Positions 46,394-55,902 of a DNA stretch of 64,000 nucleotides are shown here, in pieces. Numbering within the stretch: position 1 is the first letter of the stretch; every line of letters starts with the position of its first letter. The DNA is from Raphanus sativus. Lineage: Eukaryota > Streptophyta > Magnoliopsida > Brassicales > Brassicaceae. The notes under the pieces are model-generated. The model had not been told where the DNA came from. It saw nothing but the letters and a program-made list of their open reading frames with translations, and ran no database searches. Location: NCBI RefSeq assembly GCF_000801105.2, contig NC_079516.1, positions 248,001 to 312,000 of the forward strand, given 5' to 3'. A program made the position numbers and the translations under genes.

Positions 46394-47000
46394 ATGGATC
46401 CCGCAGCAGAGAGAAGAGACATGAAGAGGAACATTGAGTACAACAACAGCTTGATCTATGTGGCGGATTCAGAGTACGGGATACCAAGTAGGTGTTACTG
46501 TGGTGGGAAAATGATAAACGAGGTTCAGGGGAAGGAGGAGAGAGACACTCTTCCGGGGAAGCGCTTCTTCACCTGCATAAACTACGAGGTAGTCTTTCAA
46601 TTGCTTCTTTGTTGCAGTTTTTTTTTCCTGTCAAGATTCTGATGACTTTTATCTTGTTGTTTATGGTATTACCAAGGCTGATGGGCTCCATTATCGTCAG
46701 CCTTGGGTGTTTGGTGTCCAGGAGGAGATCGAGAAGCTGACTGCCCGGGTAGAGAAGGCTGAGAAGGTGATGAAGGAGGTGCCCATCCTCAATCAACAGA
46801 TTGAGTCACTAGAGGTAATCTCTTCTCTCTTCATTGCATTGCTTTATTGTTTTGGTGTTTCATTAGTTTAGCGAAGATAACGTATTAACTCATTTTATTT
46901 TTCTTGTTTACATGTCCAGGAACAGGTTAAAAGGCTCTCTGGCCAGGTGGATGTTCTCGCTGTGAAGGTCGCTGACTTGGAGATGGTCTGCTTGGATTGA
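46394..47000 (+). CDS. GRF-type zinc-finger coiled-coil protein, 137 aa, three exons, within the Harbinger element
   Basis: Exons 46394-46588, 46677-46814 and 46920-47000 have GT-AG introns and join to 414 bp. The N-terminal half has a zf-GRF-like knuckle: GIPSRCYCGG-x-MINEV...GKRFFTC-x-NYEADGLHYRQPWVFG (Cys about 35 and 37, later FFTC). The C-terminal half, from about residue 82, is a heptad-rich coiled coil (EEIEKLTARVEKAEKVMKEVPILNQQIESLEEQVKRLSGQVDVLAVKVADLE). Similar small proteins are annotated in Brassicaceae as At4g04775-like. GRF fingers in other proteins bind single-stranded DNA; a role in transposition, DNA binding or oligomerisation is inference. Its position upstream of the Myb-like and transposase genes, in the same orientation and inside the termini, suggests it belongs to the element. 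Confidence 0.8.
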
Positions 47001-47412
47001 AGGTAAGACTCTAACTCAAAATTTATGTTTCTGTTTCTCTTCTCGATTGATGTTTCTGTTTCTTTTTTTTTAAATATATTAACCGTATATAGATTTACTA
47101 CAAGTACAACTTTAAGCTACAAACTAGAACTAAAACTTTAAACTACAAGTAAAAGTAAAACTTTTAAAACTTTAAACTGCAAGTAGATCATAAATTGTAT
47201 CGGCTTGTTGGTTGGTTGCTGTGATTAATATGGATTGTACTGAGCTTTAAATTATGATTTGCACTGATTTGATAGCTAGAGTTTAATGATAGATAGTTGT
47301 TGTGTAATGAATGTTTGGTAGTTAGAGTTTAATGTACTAGACTAAACTAGTTTAAAAACATAGCAAATCCTCATGTAAAACACACACATATCAAACCCAA
47401 ACCGAAACCAAA

Positions 47413-48105
47413 ATGGAACATCCTCCCCAAACCTCCCAATCCTCTCTTCAAAGAAGAAAGTGGTCAACCAAAGAAGACGTTGTGCTCATCAGCGCTTGGT
47501 TGAACACCAGCAAGGATGCCATCGTGAGCACTGACCAGAAGGCCGGAGCGTTTTGGAAACGCATAGTAGATTACGTCAACGCAAGCCCTCTGCTCAGTGG
47601 CGCCGTTCCTAGAGAATGGAGTCAGTGTAAGCAGAGGTGGGGAAGAATCAATGAGCATGTGTGCAAGTTTGTGGGCTGCTATGAAGCAGCAGCGAGGGAG
47701 CAAGCGAGTGGCCAAAACGAGAATGATGTCATGAAGGCTGCCCATGACATCTTCTTCAATGACATTGGCATCAAGTTCACACTTGAACATTGTTGGAGGG
47801 AACTTCGGTTCGATCAGAAATGGAAATCACTCGGTGTTCCCAAAGAAGGTCCCAAGGAGAAAAGGAAGGAAGCTGCGGAGGTGGTGGCTGAGGAGGAAGG
47901 TGCGGAGGTTCGGCCTCCTGGTGTCAAGGCTTGCAAAGCAGCCAAACGCAAGAGGCAAGGTTATGATGAGATACATGCCATGCTTGCTGTGAAGAAGGAG
48001 ATACAGCAACAGAAACTCCTAGAGCGTCTCCTTGCCAAAGACCCTACCCATCTATCTGCAAACGAAATCAGCCTTATGGACAAACTCATTTCTGAAATGA
48101 TTTGA
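47413..48105 (+). CDS. Harbinger Myb/SANT-like ORF1 protein, 230 aa
   Basis: Single exon. Residues about 15-75 form a trihelix/Myb-like DNA-binding region (RRKWSTKEDVVLISAWLN...AFWKRIVDYVNASP...REWSQCKQRWGRINEHVCKF). A helical middle follows, then a Lys-rich C-terminus (KEKRKEAAEV...KRKRQGYDEIHAMLAVKKEIQQQKLLERL). PIF/Harbinger elements typically encode such a Myb-like protein that binds subterminal DNA and carries the transposase into the nucleus. Brassica annotations often mislabel this family as glutathione S-transferase T3-like. The ATG at 47413 follows a long stop-containing leader. Confidence 0.85.
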   Translation: MEHPPQTSQSSLQRRKWSTKEDVVLISAWLNTSKDAIVSTDQKAGAFWKRIVDYVNASPLLSGAVPREWSQCKQRWGRINEHVCKFVGCYEAAAREQASGQNENDVMKAAHDIFFNDIGIKFTLEHCWRELRFDQKWKSLGVPKEGPKEKRKEAAEVVAEEEGAEVRPPGVKACKAAKRKRQGYDEIHAMLAVKKEIQQQKLLERLLAKDPTHLSANEISLMDKLISEMI

Positions 48106-48589
48106 GAACGGTGTGATAGGTTGCTTTGTTGTTTGGTTGCTGCTTCGGTTTTCTTTTGCTTTGTTGCTTTGTTGATAGGTTGCTTTGTTGCTTTGTTGAT
48201 AGGTTGCTTTGCTTTCTTTTATTTTGCTTGCTGTTTCATTTTGTTTCTTGTTTTCTTTTTGTGTTGCAGGTGATGAGTATTTAATTTTGTTTCTTGTTTT
48301 CTTTTCTGTTGCAGGTCACGGGGTAGAGTTCAAGTTGTATGAAAGGAAGGCAGAGAATGCACTTGTTTTATTATGTTTAGCTTTATGATTGTGTCACGGG
48401 AAAGTGTAGTATTTTGTTTGTCTCTACACTTCATTTCAATTCACGGGAATGTACTTGTCTTTATGTTTAACTTTGTACTTCTTTGGTTGCTCACGGGTAG
48501 CAATCACATTGAACTTGTATCGACTCTGCCTACTCTATATATTAAGCATGTGTTTGTTTCATAAATTTGCTCACTACTCTCGACTTTTA

Positions 48590-48815
48590 CTCTTCTTTAC
48601 TCAACTCTTTCCTTTACTCTTCTTTACTCTACTCTTCCTTTACTCTTCTTTAAAGACAACTTTCAAGACAACTATCAAGACAACTATCAAGACAAGTAAA
48701 GAATCAACTATCAATCTCTATCTCTCTGTCATTTTATTACATAGACTACAAGTATACACTCAGCTATCAATCTCTATATCTCTTTGTCATTTTATTACAT
48801 AGACTACAAGTATCA
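48590..48815. repeat. CTTTACT-rich tract and two-copy direct repeat
   Basis: TACTCTTCTTTACTC units at 48590-48650, then a segment containing ATCAATCTCTATCTCTCTGTCATTTTATTACATAG that recurs at about 48765-48805. Confidence 0.75.
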
Positions 48816-48844
48816 AGATATCACATTTTATTATATTTTTTTTT

Positions 48845-49150
48845 AAAAAGTGAAGATTTTATTTTTTTTTCAAAAAAAATATGTTTCTTATTAGACTAGT
48901 GAAGATTTAATTTTTTTTTCAAAAAAAATATGTTTCTTATTAGACTAGTGAAGATTTATTTTTTTTTTCAAAAAAAGATATGTTTCTTATTAGACTAGTG
49001 AAGATTTTATTTTTTTTTCAAAAAAAGATATGTTTCTTATTAGACTAGTGAAGATTTTATTTTTTTTTCAAAAAAAGATATGTTTCTTATTAGACTAGTG
49101 AAGATTTTTATAATTTTTTCAAAAAAAAATATGTTTCTTATTAAACTTGT
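48845..49150. repeat. Tandem repeat upstream of the transposase, about 49-bp units, six copies
   Basis: Each unit reads GTGAAGATTT, a T8 run, CAAAAAAA and ATATGTTTCTTATTAGACTA; the T-run/A-run pair can fold into a short hairpin. Units begin near 48850, 48900, 48948, 48998, 49049 and 49099. The array ends about 45 bases before the transposase ATG. Confidence 0.88.
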
Positions 49151-49195
49151 GAATAATTAATTTTTTTCTTGTATGAAGGAAGAAGTGTTCAAGTG

Positions 49196-50434
49196 ATGTC
49201 TTTCTCATCAGATGATGCAGCAGATAAACAAATTGAAAATATGTTTGACGAACATGTTGATAATTTTATCGACCAACAAGTTGATAATTTCATCGACCAA
49301 CAAATTAACAAGCCGAAGAGACGAGCTTATATCGAAAGACATAGGGAGCAAGGCCACGAAGACCTTTGGAATGACTATTTCAGTGAAAATCCTACATATC
49401 CACCAGAAATGTTTAGGCGGCGTTTTCGAATGACGAAGCCATTGTTCCTTTCCATTGTCGATCGCCTGAGTAATGAAGTTCCATACTTTCGTCAAAGACA
49501 AAATGCTCACGGAAGGTACGGCCTATCTGCACTTCAAAAGTGTACTGCAGCTATACGTATGCTAGCATATGGTCAATCGGGAGATACGTATGACGAATAT
49601 CTCCGACTTGGTGAGAGTACCGCACTTTTATGTTTGGAGAAGTTCAACGAAGCGATAATACAATTGTTTGGAGATGAGTATCTACGAAAACCTACACCAG
49701 CTGATCTTCAACGATTACTCGATATCGGAGAGGTACGCGGATTTCCGGGAATGATAGGCAGCATCGACTGTATGCATTGGGAGTGGAAAAACTGCCCAAG
49801 GTCTTGGAGAGGGCAGTACGCACGAGGTCACGGAAAGCCGACCATTGTCTTAGAGGCTGTGGCATCACAGGATCTTTGGATATGGCACGCATTTTTCGGT
49901 TTACCAGGTACCCTAAACGATATTAATGTTCTCGATCGGTCACAAGTTTTTTCTGACATTATACAAGGTCGAGCTCCTAAAGTTAATTTCACGGTCAACG
50001 GCCACAATTATCGTATGGCATACTACCTTACAGACGGAATCTATCCAAAATGGTCAACATTTATCCAATCCATTCCACTACCTCAAGGTCTTAAAGCTGA
50101 GTTTTTTGCTGAAAAACAAGAATCCGCCAGAAAAGATGTCGAACGTGCTTTCGGAGTTTTGCAATCGAAGTTTGCAATAGTAAAAAATCCTGCTCTACTA
50201 TGGGACAAGGAAAAGATTGGAAAGATTATGAAAACTTGTGTCATACTGCACAATATGATAGTAGAGAACGAACGAAACACATATATTCTGTCTGCTACAT
50301 CTGAGTTTGAGTCGGGAGAGTCAAGCAGGAGTTCACAGGTGGAAATCTCGCAACCTACGGACTCTCCTTCCAACTTCGTTAATAGGCATGGCATTCAAGC
50401 TCAAATTCGGGATCACAAAAACATGATCGTTTGA
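49196..50434 (+). CDS. PIF/Harbinger transposase (DDE_Tnp_4), 412 aa
   Basis: A nuclease/integrase-type transposase. The N-terminus contains a short internal duplication (DNFIDQQ twice) and the conserved helical region RRRFRMTKPLFLSIVDRL. The catalytic DDE triad is visible: D191 in GSIDCMHWEW, D242 in GTLNDINVL, and E316 in DVERAFGVLQSKF. The C-terminal KIMKTCVILHNMIVENER is also typical of plant PIF transposases (ALP1/HARBI1 relatives). The start is taken at the first ATG (49196), though the frame is open slightly upstream. No stop or frameshift is present. Confidence 0.93.
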   Translation: MSFSSDDAADKQIENMFDEHVDNFIDQQVDNFIDQQINKPKRRAYIERHREQGHEDLWNDYFSENPTYPPEMFRRRFRMTKPLFLSIVDRLSNEVPYFRQRQNAHGRYGLSALQKCTAAIRMLAYGQSGDTYDEYLRLGESTALLCLEKFNEAIIQLFGDEYLRKPTPADLQRLLDIGEVRGFPGMIGSIDCMHWEWKNCPRSWRGQYARGHGKPTIVLEAVASQDLWIWHAFFGLPGTLNDINVLDRSQVFSDIIQGRAPKVNFTVNGHNYRMAYYLTDGIYPKWSTFIQSIPLPQGLKAEFFAEKQESARKDVERAFGVLQSKFAIVKNPALLWDKEKIGKIMKTCVILHNMIVENERNTYILSATSEFESGESSRSSQVEISQPTDSPSNFVNRHGIQAQIRDHKNMIV

Positions 50435-50696
50435 AAGCCGATTCAGTTGAAAATATATGGCACAAATTTGGTAATCTAGATGAATAATCTTTGTATGTTT
50501 TTTAATTTCCATTGTATTAAATAAAATTTTTTTTAAAAAAAAATTATTATTTTATTCTTATGAACCCCATTTTCGGGTTCACTAATGGAAGAGCAAAATT
50601 AATACGGGTTCGTCACTATTCCCGGACTCACCTAAAAACAATAAAAAAATCCCTATGAACCCCCCCCCTTGGGGTTCACTAATGGGCATGCTCTAA

Positions 50697-50948
50697 GAAG
50701 GTATTGTTGGAGGTGTCATCTGAAGCAAGACTCCACCCAGTGTCTTTTAAAGAGAGGCATAATAAGCATACAACTGTAACAGACACCGAACACTAACTTC
50801 CCACATCACATAACTAATTTAGCCAAAATGTCATAACACAAAGTGGATAATAATAAGATTATTAAAATTTAAAAACAGACTTCTATAACACAAAGACAAC
50901 CAGACACAAGAGAAAGGTCGACAACTTTTTTTCACTAGCATCCTCTCA
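50697..50948. other. 3' flank of FAD2
   Basis: Probable 3' untranslated region of FAD2 on the minus strand. Nothing else seen. Confidence 0.5.
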
Positions 50949-52109
50949 TTACAACTTGTTGTTGTACCAGAACACACCTTTCTTCTCCCCTTGCCTATCC
51001 GGTTCCACATAGATACACTCCTTCGCCTCCCTCCACATGGCCTTAACCACCGGCGTCCCATCGAACTGGTAATACTCCCCAAGTATCGGCTTTATCGCCT
51101 CGGTCGCTTCCATCGCGTTATAATGCGGCATCGTCGAGAACAGATGATGCGCCACGTGCGTGTCCGTGATGTTATGGAACACCTTGTTCAAGATTCCGTA
51201 GTCTCTATCCACCGTAGCCAAAGCTCCTCTCAACCAGTCCCACTCCGATGAGTCGTAGTGAGGCAACGAAAAGTGCGTGTGCTGCAAGTAAGTGATCAAA
51301 ACGAGGAAACCGTTGACAATCAGAAGCGGGACTCCGTAGAGGCAGACCAGGGAGGCCACTCCTCGCGAAGCGGCGTAGCGGTAGAGACCGTAGCAGACGG
51401 AGAGGACGCCAGCGTCGGAGAGGTATATCTGGAGACGCTCACGGTCGTTGTAGATGGGAGCGTTGGGGTGGAAATGGCAGGGGAAACCGTCGCGGTACGG
51501 TCTCCCGGAGACGTTGAAGGCTAAGTACAACGGCCAGCCGAGAGTGAACTGAACGGTCAGCATCACGGTGCGTCCGAGAGGGTTGTTGCAGAGATACTTG
51601 CTGAACCATTTTATGTCGGATTTTTTCTTGGGGACGAAGACTTCGTCTCTGTCGAGGGAGCCGGTGTTGGAATGGTGGCGACGGTGGCTGTACTTCCAGG
51701 AGAAGTAAGGGACGAGGAGGAAAGAGTGGAAGACGAGGCCGACGGCGTTGTCTAGCCACTGGTGGTCGCTGAAGGCGTGGTGGCCGCATTCGTGGGCGAT
51801 GACCCAGAGGCCTGTTAGGACGCAGCCTTGGCAGATCCAGTAGAGAGGCCAGGCGAGGTAAGAGAGAGGGTGAGGGAGGAGGGGGAAGTAGGTTGTGGAG
51901 AGGTAGTAGAGGGTGGTGGAGATGATGATGTCGGAGAGAAGGTAGGAGAAAGAGCGTGGGATGGAGCGTTTGAAGCAGTGAGGTGGGATTGCTTTCTTGA
52001 GGTCTCCTAGTGTGAAGGGTGGTGTCTCGCAGGGGACGCGTTTGAGGGTGTTGTTGGTTTCGGTGGGCTTGGGAGGAGGAGAGACTTGCATTCTTCCACC
52101 TGCACCCAT
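50949..52109 (-). CDS. FAD2: Microsomal oleate delta-12 desaturase, 386 aa, single coding exon
   Basis: An ER membrane enzyme converting oleate to linoleate on phosphatidylcholine, the key step for polyunsaturated seed oil. Start [13 protein letters not shown]; the three histidine boxes are intact: HECGH at 106-110, HRRHH at 142-146 and HVAHH at 318-322. The C-terminus YNNKL is the known ER-retention signal. It differs from the FAD2 consensus I know by an inserted Cys (C174, [10 protein letters not shown]), one extra N-terminal residue, HTHFSLP instead of HTHPSLP, and [10 protein letters not shown] instead of PYDGGFACHF. It thus looks like a diverged paralogue, usually about 384 residues. An acceptor CTCTACAG lies 9 nt before the ATG (minus strand, 52119-52126), fitting the known FAD2 5'-UTR intron. 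Local GC is clearly higher than in neighbours. Whether it is active is unknown. Confidence 0.95.
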   Translation of the reverse strand: MGAGGRMQVSPPPKPTETNNTLKRVPCETPPFTLGDLKKAIPPHCFKRSIPRSFSYLLSDIIISTTLYYLSTTYFPLLPHPLSYLAWPLYWICQGCVLTGLWVIAHECGHHAFSDHQWLDNAVGLVFHSFLLVPYFSWKYSHRRHHSNTGSLDRDEVFVPKKKSDIKWFSKYLCNNPLGRTVMLTVQFTLGWPLYLAFNVSGRPYRDGFPCHFHPNAPIYNDRERLQIYLSDAGVLSVCYGLYRYAASRGVASLVCLYGVPLLIVNGFLVLITYLQHTHFSLPHYDSSEWDWLRGALATVDRDYGILNKVFHNITDTHVAHHLFSTMPHYNAMEATEAIKPILGEYYQFDGTPVVKAMWREAKECIYVEPDRQGEKKGVFWYNNKL

Positions 52110-54040
52110 GTTTTGTTTCTGTAGAGAAAACCAAAAGAAGAAAAAGTTAATTTTATGGAGGTTCAGTTCTTTGGGTATACAAAATGTCCATAAAGAATGG
52201 GTCCATATCGGCAAAGCCACATGATGAAGTGTGTGTATTCAAACCTAAGCAACCTATTGCTACTAGACCACCATAGTGTGGTTAATAGTTTCTATATGCA
52301 TGTGAATCTACGAAAGAGCATAGAAACCCTGAAGTAACTACCAACCTACCTTAAATCTGTTTTAAGAGCAGAAGTCAACTGAAATGTTTTATGTATTGAT
52401 TATGTAATTACAGTACTAATAAACCAATAAAGAATCGGTCAAAGCTTCAACAATATCTGATTTTTTTCAGTTTCCACCAACCAATAATTAAATGAAATTT
52501 TAAAAGGACAGAAAGTTGCAACACTTCATATGCGAGACACTAATCATATTCATGGTGAGATGAAAGAAACAACATGATAAGATTTTGTCAGATGGAGACA
52601 GAGGAGCAGATCAATAGTTGAATGCAATAAAGAATGGCAGATCTATCATTGAAACGCGAGATGCTAGCGAGATTAGAGAGAGGGAAGAGATAAACACAGA
52701 CCAGCTATTCAAAAAAAAAAAAGAGAAAAAAGGCGAAAATGAGAAGAGGAGAAGGGGACCTTGGTGTTGTAGGGTGGGGAGACTTTACGTTAATAACGAT
52801 GAACCGTACGAAGAAAGCCCTCCGCACAATCTCTGTCTCTCTCTCTTCTATCTATGTTCTATGTTCTGTCTCTTCTCTTCTGGTTCTGGTCAGATGCAAA
52901 TGGCATAAGGCAGGCCGTTTTAAATTGAAAGCTAGGCCCGTGGGGGAAAAGATGAGTGACATCTCTCTCTCTTTTTTTTTACAGATGGGCCCCTCTTTTC
53001 TTTCCTCTCCTCTTATTTTTCCCCTTTCTTTTTTTTTTCTTTTCTTATTTCAATTCAAAAATATCTCATATTTACGGCAAAGAACGAATGTTAGCGTATT
53101 TATTTGCGGAAAAGTGAAAGGATACAGTCAACATTTATGTACTTGATAGATTTTTAATCACGTTTCTTTCCTAAAAAATGTCAAAAACATTTTATAAATA
53201 TCGATTTTTAGTAGCAAAATCACATGGACTTCACTTAACTTAACCAATTTTTCGTATCTACTGTAAAAGTGTAAACACGAGAAAAGTGGTACAATAAAAC
53301 AACAACCGAACTACACACTCGTAGTCAGAGAGATTGATCGTAATAATCATCAATGAGAAGAAGTATGGTAGTTTGGTTTCTTTAAAATTACTGGTGGCAG
53401 GAAGAAAAAAGAAATGCTAAAAGTGGAAAATGGAGGATCGTTTTTGGCTTCTTCTCCCCGCCATGTGACGATACATAGAAAAATCTACAGACATAGTATG
53501 GTGGTGGTCACGTGAGGATTTGTCTCTCTAACTTGTTTGTTATGTGTAACCATCTTAACACCTTTATTAGTAATTAATTAATAAAGGTAGCAGACCAAAA
53601 AACAAGTAGGTGGGCATCGACAAGCAAGTAATTAATTGATTCGAGGTCTCTTATACGTAGATGATTAGAGTTCTATTCGTCTAAGCATCACCATCAACAC
53701 ACTTTTCATACACTTTGTACAAAGATGATGTAACTGACTCCCACACAACAGACAAATCAGAGTAAGCATGACTACAAAAAGATAAAAGCACCATACAAAT
53801 CCTAACCACCGTTTTGTCACTCATCCACCAAACCTCTCATCATCTCATCAATTCAAACTCCATTTAAACAAAAAGACCATATTCTAAGAATCACCACATA
53901 AAGAGAAAGAAAACTTACAATGACAATGAAACTAAACATTGTATTTTCATTAAAACAAAGACAAAATAAAAGTAGATGAAGATGATATTAAAGAGATCAC
54001 AAAAGAAAAGACTTATGCCAGCAAACTCCACCGCCAGCAA
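52110..54040. promoter_or_regulatory. FAD2 5'-UTR intron/promoter region and spacer
   Basis: The first kilobase should hold the long FAD2 leader intron and the non-coding first exon on the minus strand; a GA/CT-rich block at 52830-52880 and poly-pyrimidine runs at 52960-53050 would fit the leader and promoter. The donor site was not fixed. The rest, to 54040, is AT-rich spacer plus the 3' flank of the zinc-finger gene. Confidence 0.45.
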
Positions 54041-55902
54041 CTAGGCAATTCCTGACCTGCGCAGCTCTGCTTCCCCGTGTGCAAAGTGACATCTATCACC
54101 AAACGTACAGTTTCCTTTCGCGAATCTCTCACACATCTTCGTCTTGAAGTTGCTCCCTGGATGCGGTTTCCCTTCAGAACCAACCCCACCTCCAAGTCCA
54201 CCACCACCACCACCAGGTGGTCTCCTACTAGCTGCAGAGTTAAGCCTCCCAATCAGCTCCCTAACCATCGCGCTAGCTTCGTTTATCTGCTCGAACGTCC
54301 CTTCGAGCTCAATGTTCTTCAGGTTAGGGTCTCTCTCGTGGTCTTGAATCGACAGCTTCGCACCTGTCTGACGACATATCTGTTTCGAACTGACTCCTCC
54401 TTTACCAATGATGGCGCCGGCAAGCGAAGCATCCACGCTGATCTTCGCAGTGGCTGAGGCACCAAAGCTAGACACGTGTCCAGGACCAGACTCTCCTCCT
54501 CCTCTCCCTGAGAATCTCCCTCCTCCTCCAACACCACCAGATCCTTGCATGTTTCTGGAAGCTTGAGGCATGGGCGCCATGTTTGTCAGCTGTGCTACAG
54601 CATTGTATCCTCCCGGAACATAATGCAAGAAGTGGCAGTTATCTCCAAAAGGACAGCCAGAAGTGCTGCAATAGAAGCATAATAAAATATATCAGAGAGT
54701 TAAAATACATTCCCCTTGAGATGACACAAGAGAGAGGTTGTATCAATTGCTATACAGAAGGTATCAATTTAATCACCAGTCACCACCAGTAATGTAATAA
54801 ACTTACCTGACCATGACACAAACACAACATCACTAACACCTTACCACTAAACAGAAGACTATAGCAACTTTCTCACAACTGTCACAGCTCATACATACAA
54901 AAGGCAAAGGTATGGGTTGATTTTGTACGTTTTGTACGTTATGATCACCAATTGAGTTACTTAAACGTTTCTAAAATTATAATCCAGATGCACTTATCTG
55001 TTATTGAAACTTTTTTAAAGTTGTTTAGCATTGAATGATTACACGTACCTGTAATAACAATTAACCAATTCATTAGCATACAATTTTACTTGTTAATTTG
55101 ACTTGCAGAGAAACAACAATTTTTTAATATATTAATCCAGTTAAGAAAAAAAAAGGATTATAAAGTTTATAACCTGAAAAATTTAGTGCAAGGCTTGGAT
55201 TTGCTTCCTAAACCAGTTGAATATGATTCCATCTCTGTTCCAAACATTTAAGTGTGTTTTTAATTCTTTAGTTAAAGAGTTTTTCTCAAGTTTCAATAAC
55301 ATTTGCTCAAGAATCATAAGACATCATTCATAATTTTCATCTTTATATGAAACTTTGAGACTTAATAATAAAGTTTTAAGGATTTGTTTGCCAACAACAA
55401 GTAGACACATCAATCCGACAATGGAAAAAGACTCAACTTGAACAGTTATGATATAGAAAAAAAACGGCAAGCAGTTTAAGAGGTAATCTAGCTAATTAGC
55501 CACATAAGTGAGAAAGGAAAAAGAAGAAGACATCACCCAAAACACCACGGGCAACGAGAAAGCAAAAAAGACTTAAACTTTGCGTCCTATATAATCTTAA
55601 TGACTAAGCTTAAAGCTACTTTAGCTGAATAATAATAGTACAGTACTCAAAATTTGAAGAAATCATCACTTAGCCAAATCAAATCCTCATAAAAAGATTA
55701 TCCATCCGGTAATAAAGATCTCAAATTTTTGAAGCAGGAGAACTGAAAGTATTGGTAATAATAGCTAAAACAGTTTATATATATTGAGGGAAAGGGGGAA
55801 GAGAAAGAAGTAACCTTGCTTAGACTTCTTGAATCCTCCGCCGCCGCCATTAGAGTTGAACGAACCAGCAGCTTCAGGCCGTCCTCTCTTACGAGTATCC
55901 AT
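54041..55902 (-). CDS. CCCH-KH-CCCH zinc-finger RNA-binding protein, 257 aa, three coding exons
   Basis: Coding exons 55902-55815, 55234-55174 and 54665-54041 join to 774 bp. Order of domains: a Gly-rich basic start (MDTRKRGRPEAAGSFNSNGGGG), a first CCCH finger at about residues 45-70 (C-TKFFSTSG-C-PFGDN-C-HFL-H, split by intron 2), a Gly-rich linker, a KH domain at about 125-190 with the GxxG loop AGAIIGKGGVSSKQI, a second Gly-rich linker, and a second CCCH finger near the end (C-ERFAKGN-C-TFGDR-C-HFA-H). This architecture is that of the plant zinc-finger/KH proteins (Arabidopsis At3g12130 type), nuclear or cytoplasmic mRNA-binding regulators. The 61-base middle exon is easily missed. Confidence 0.92.

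Larger units (their letters stand above)
45710..50693 (+). mobile_element. PIF/Harbinger DNA transposon, 4,984 bp, three genes
   Basis: Terminal inverted repeat GAGCATGCCCAT at 45710 and its complement ATGGGCATGCTC ending at 50693, with the 3-bp target duplication TAA on both sides (45707-45709 and 50694-50696). Subterminal GGGTTC/GAACCC repeats occur at both ends (TGAACCCC...GGGGTTCACTAATGG twice, at about 50560-50590 and 50655-50690). It encodes, all on the plus strand, a GRF zinc-finger coiled-coil protein, a Myb/SANT-like protein and a DDE transposase. All three frames are intact, so the element may be autonomous. It inserted in the tetraspanin-FAD2 interval. Confidence 0.9.

Noticed and set aside
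51439..52134. A 231-aa Pro/Arg/His-rich minus-strand frame overlapping FAD2
   Set aside because: It is the shifted frame of the GC-rich FAD2 coding sequence.
54077..54457. 126-aa plus-strand frame opposite the CCCH/KH gene
   Set aside because: It is the antisense shadow of the real last exon, whose KH and CCCH motifs are clear.
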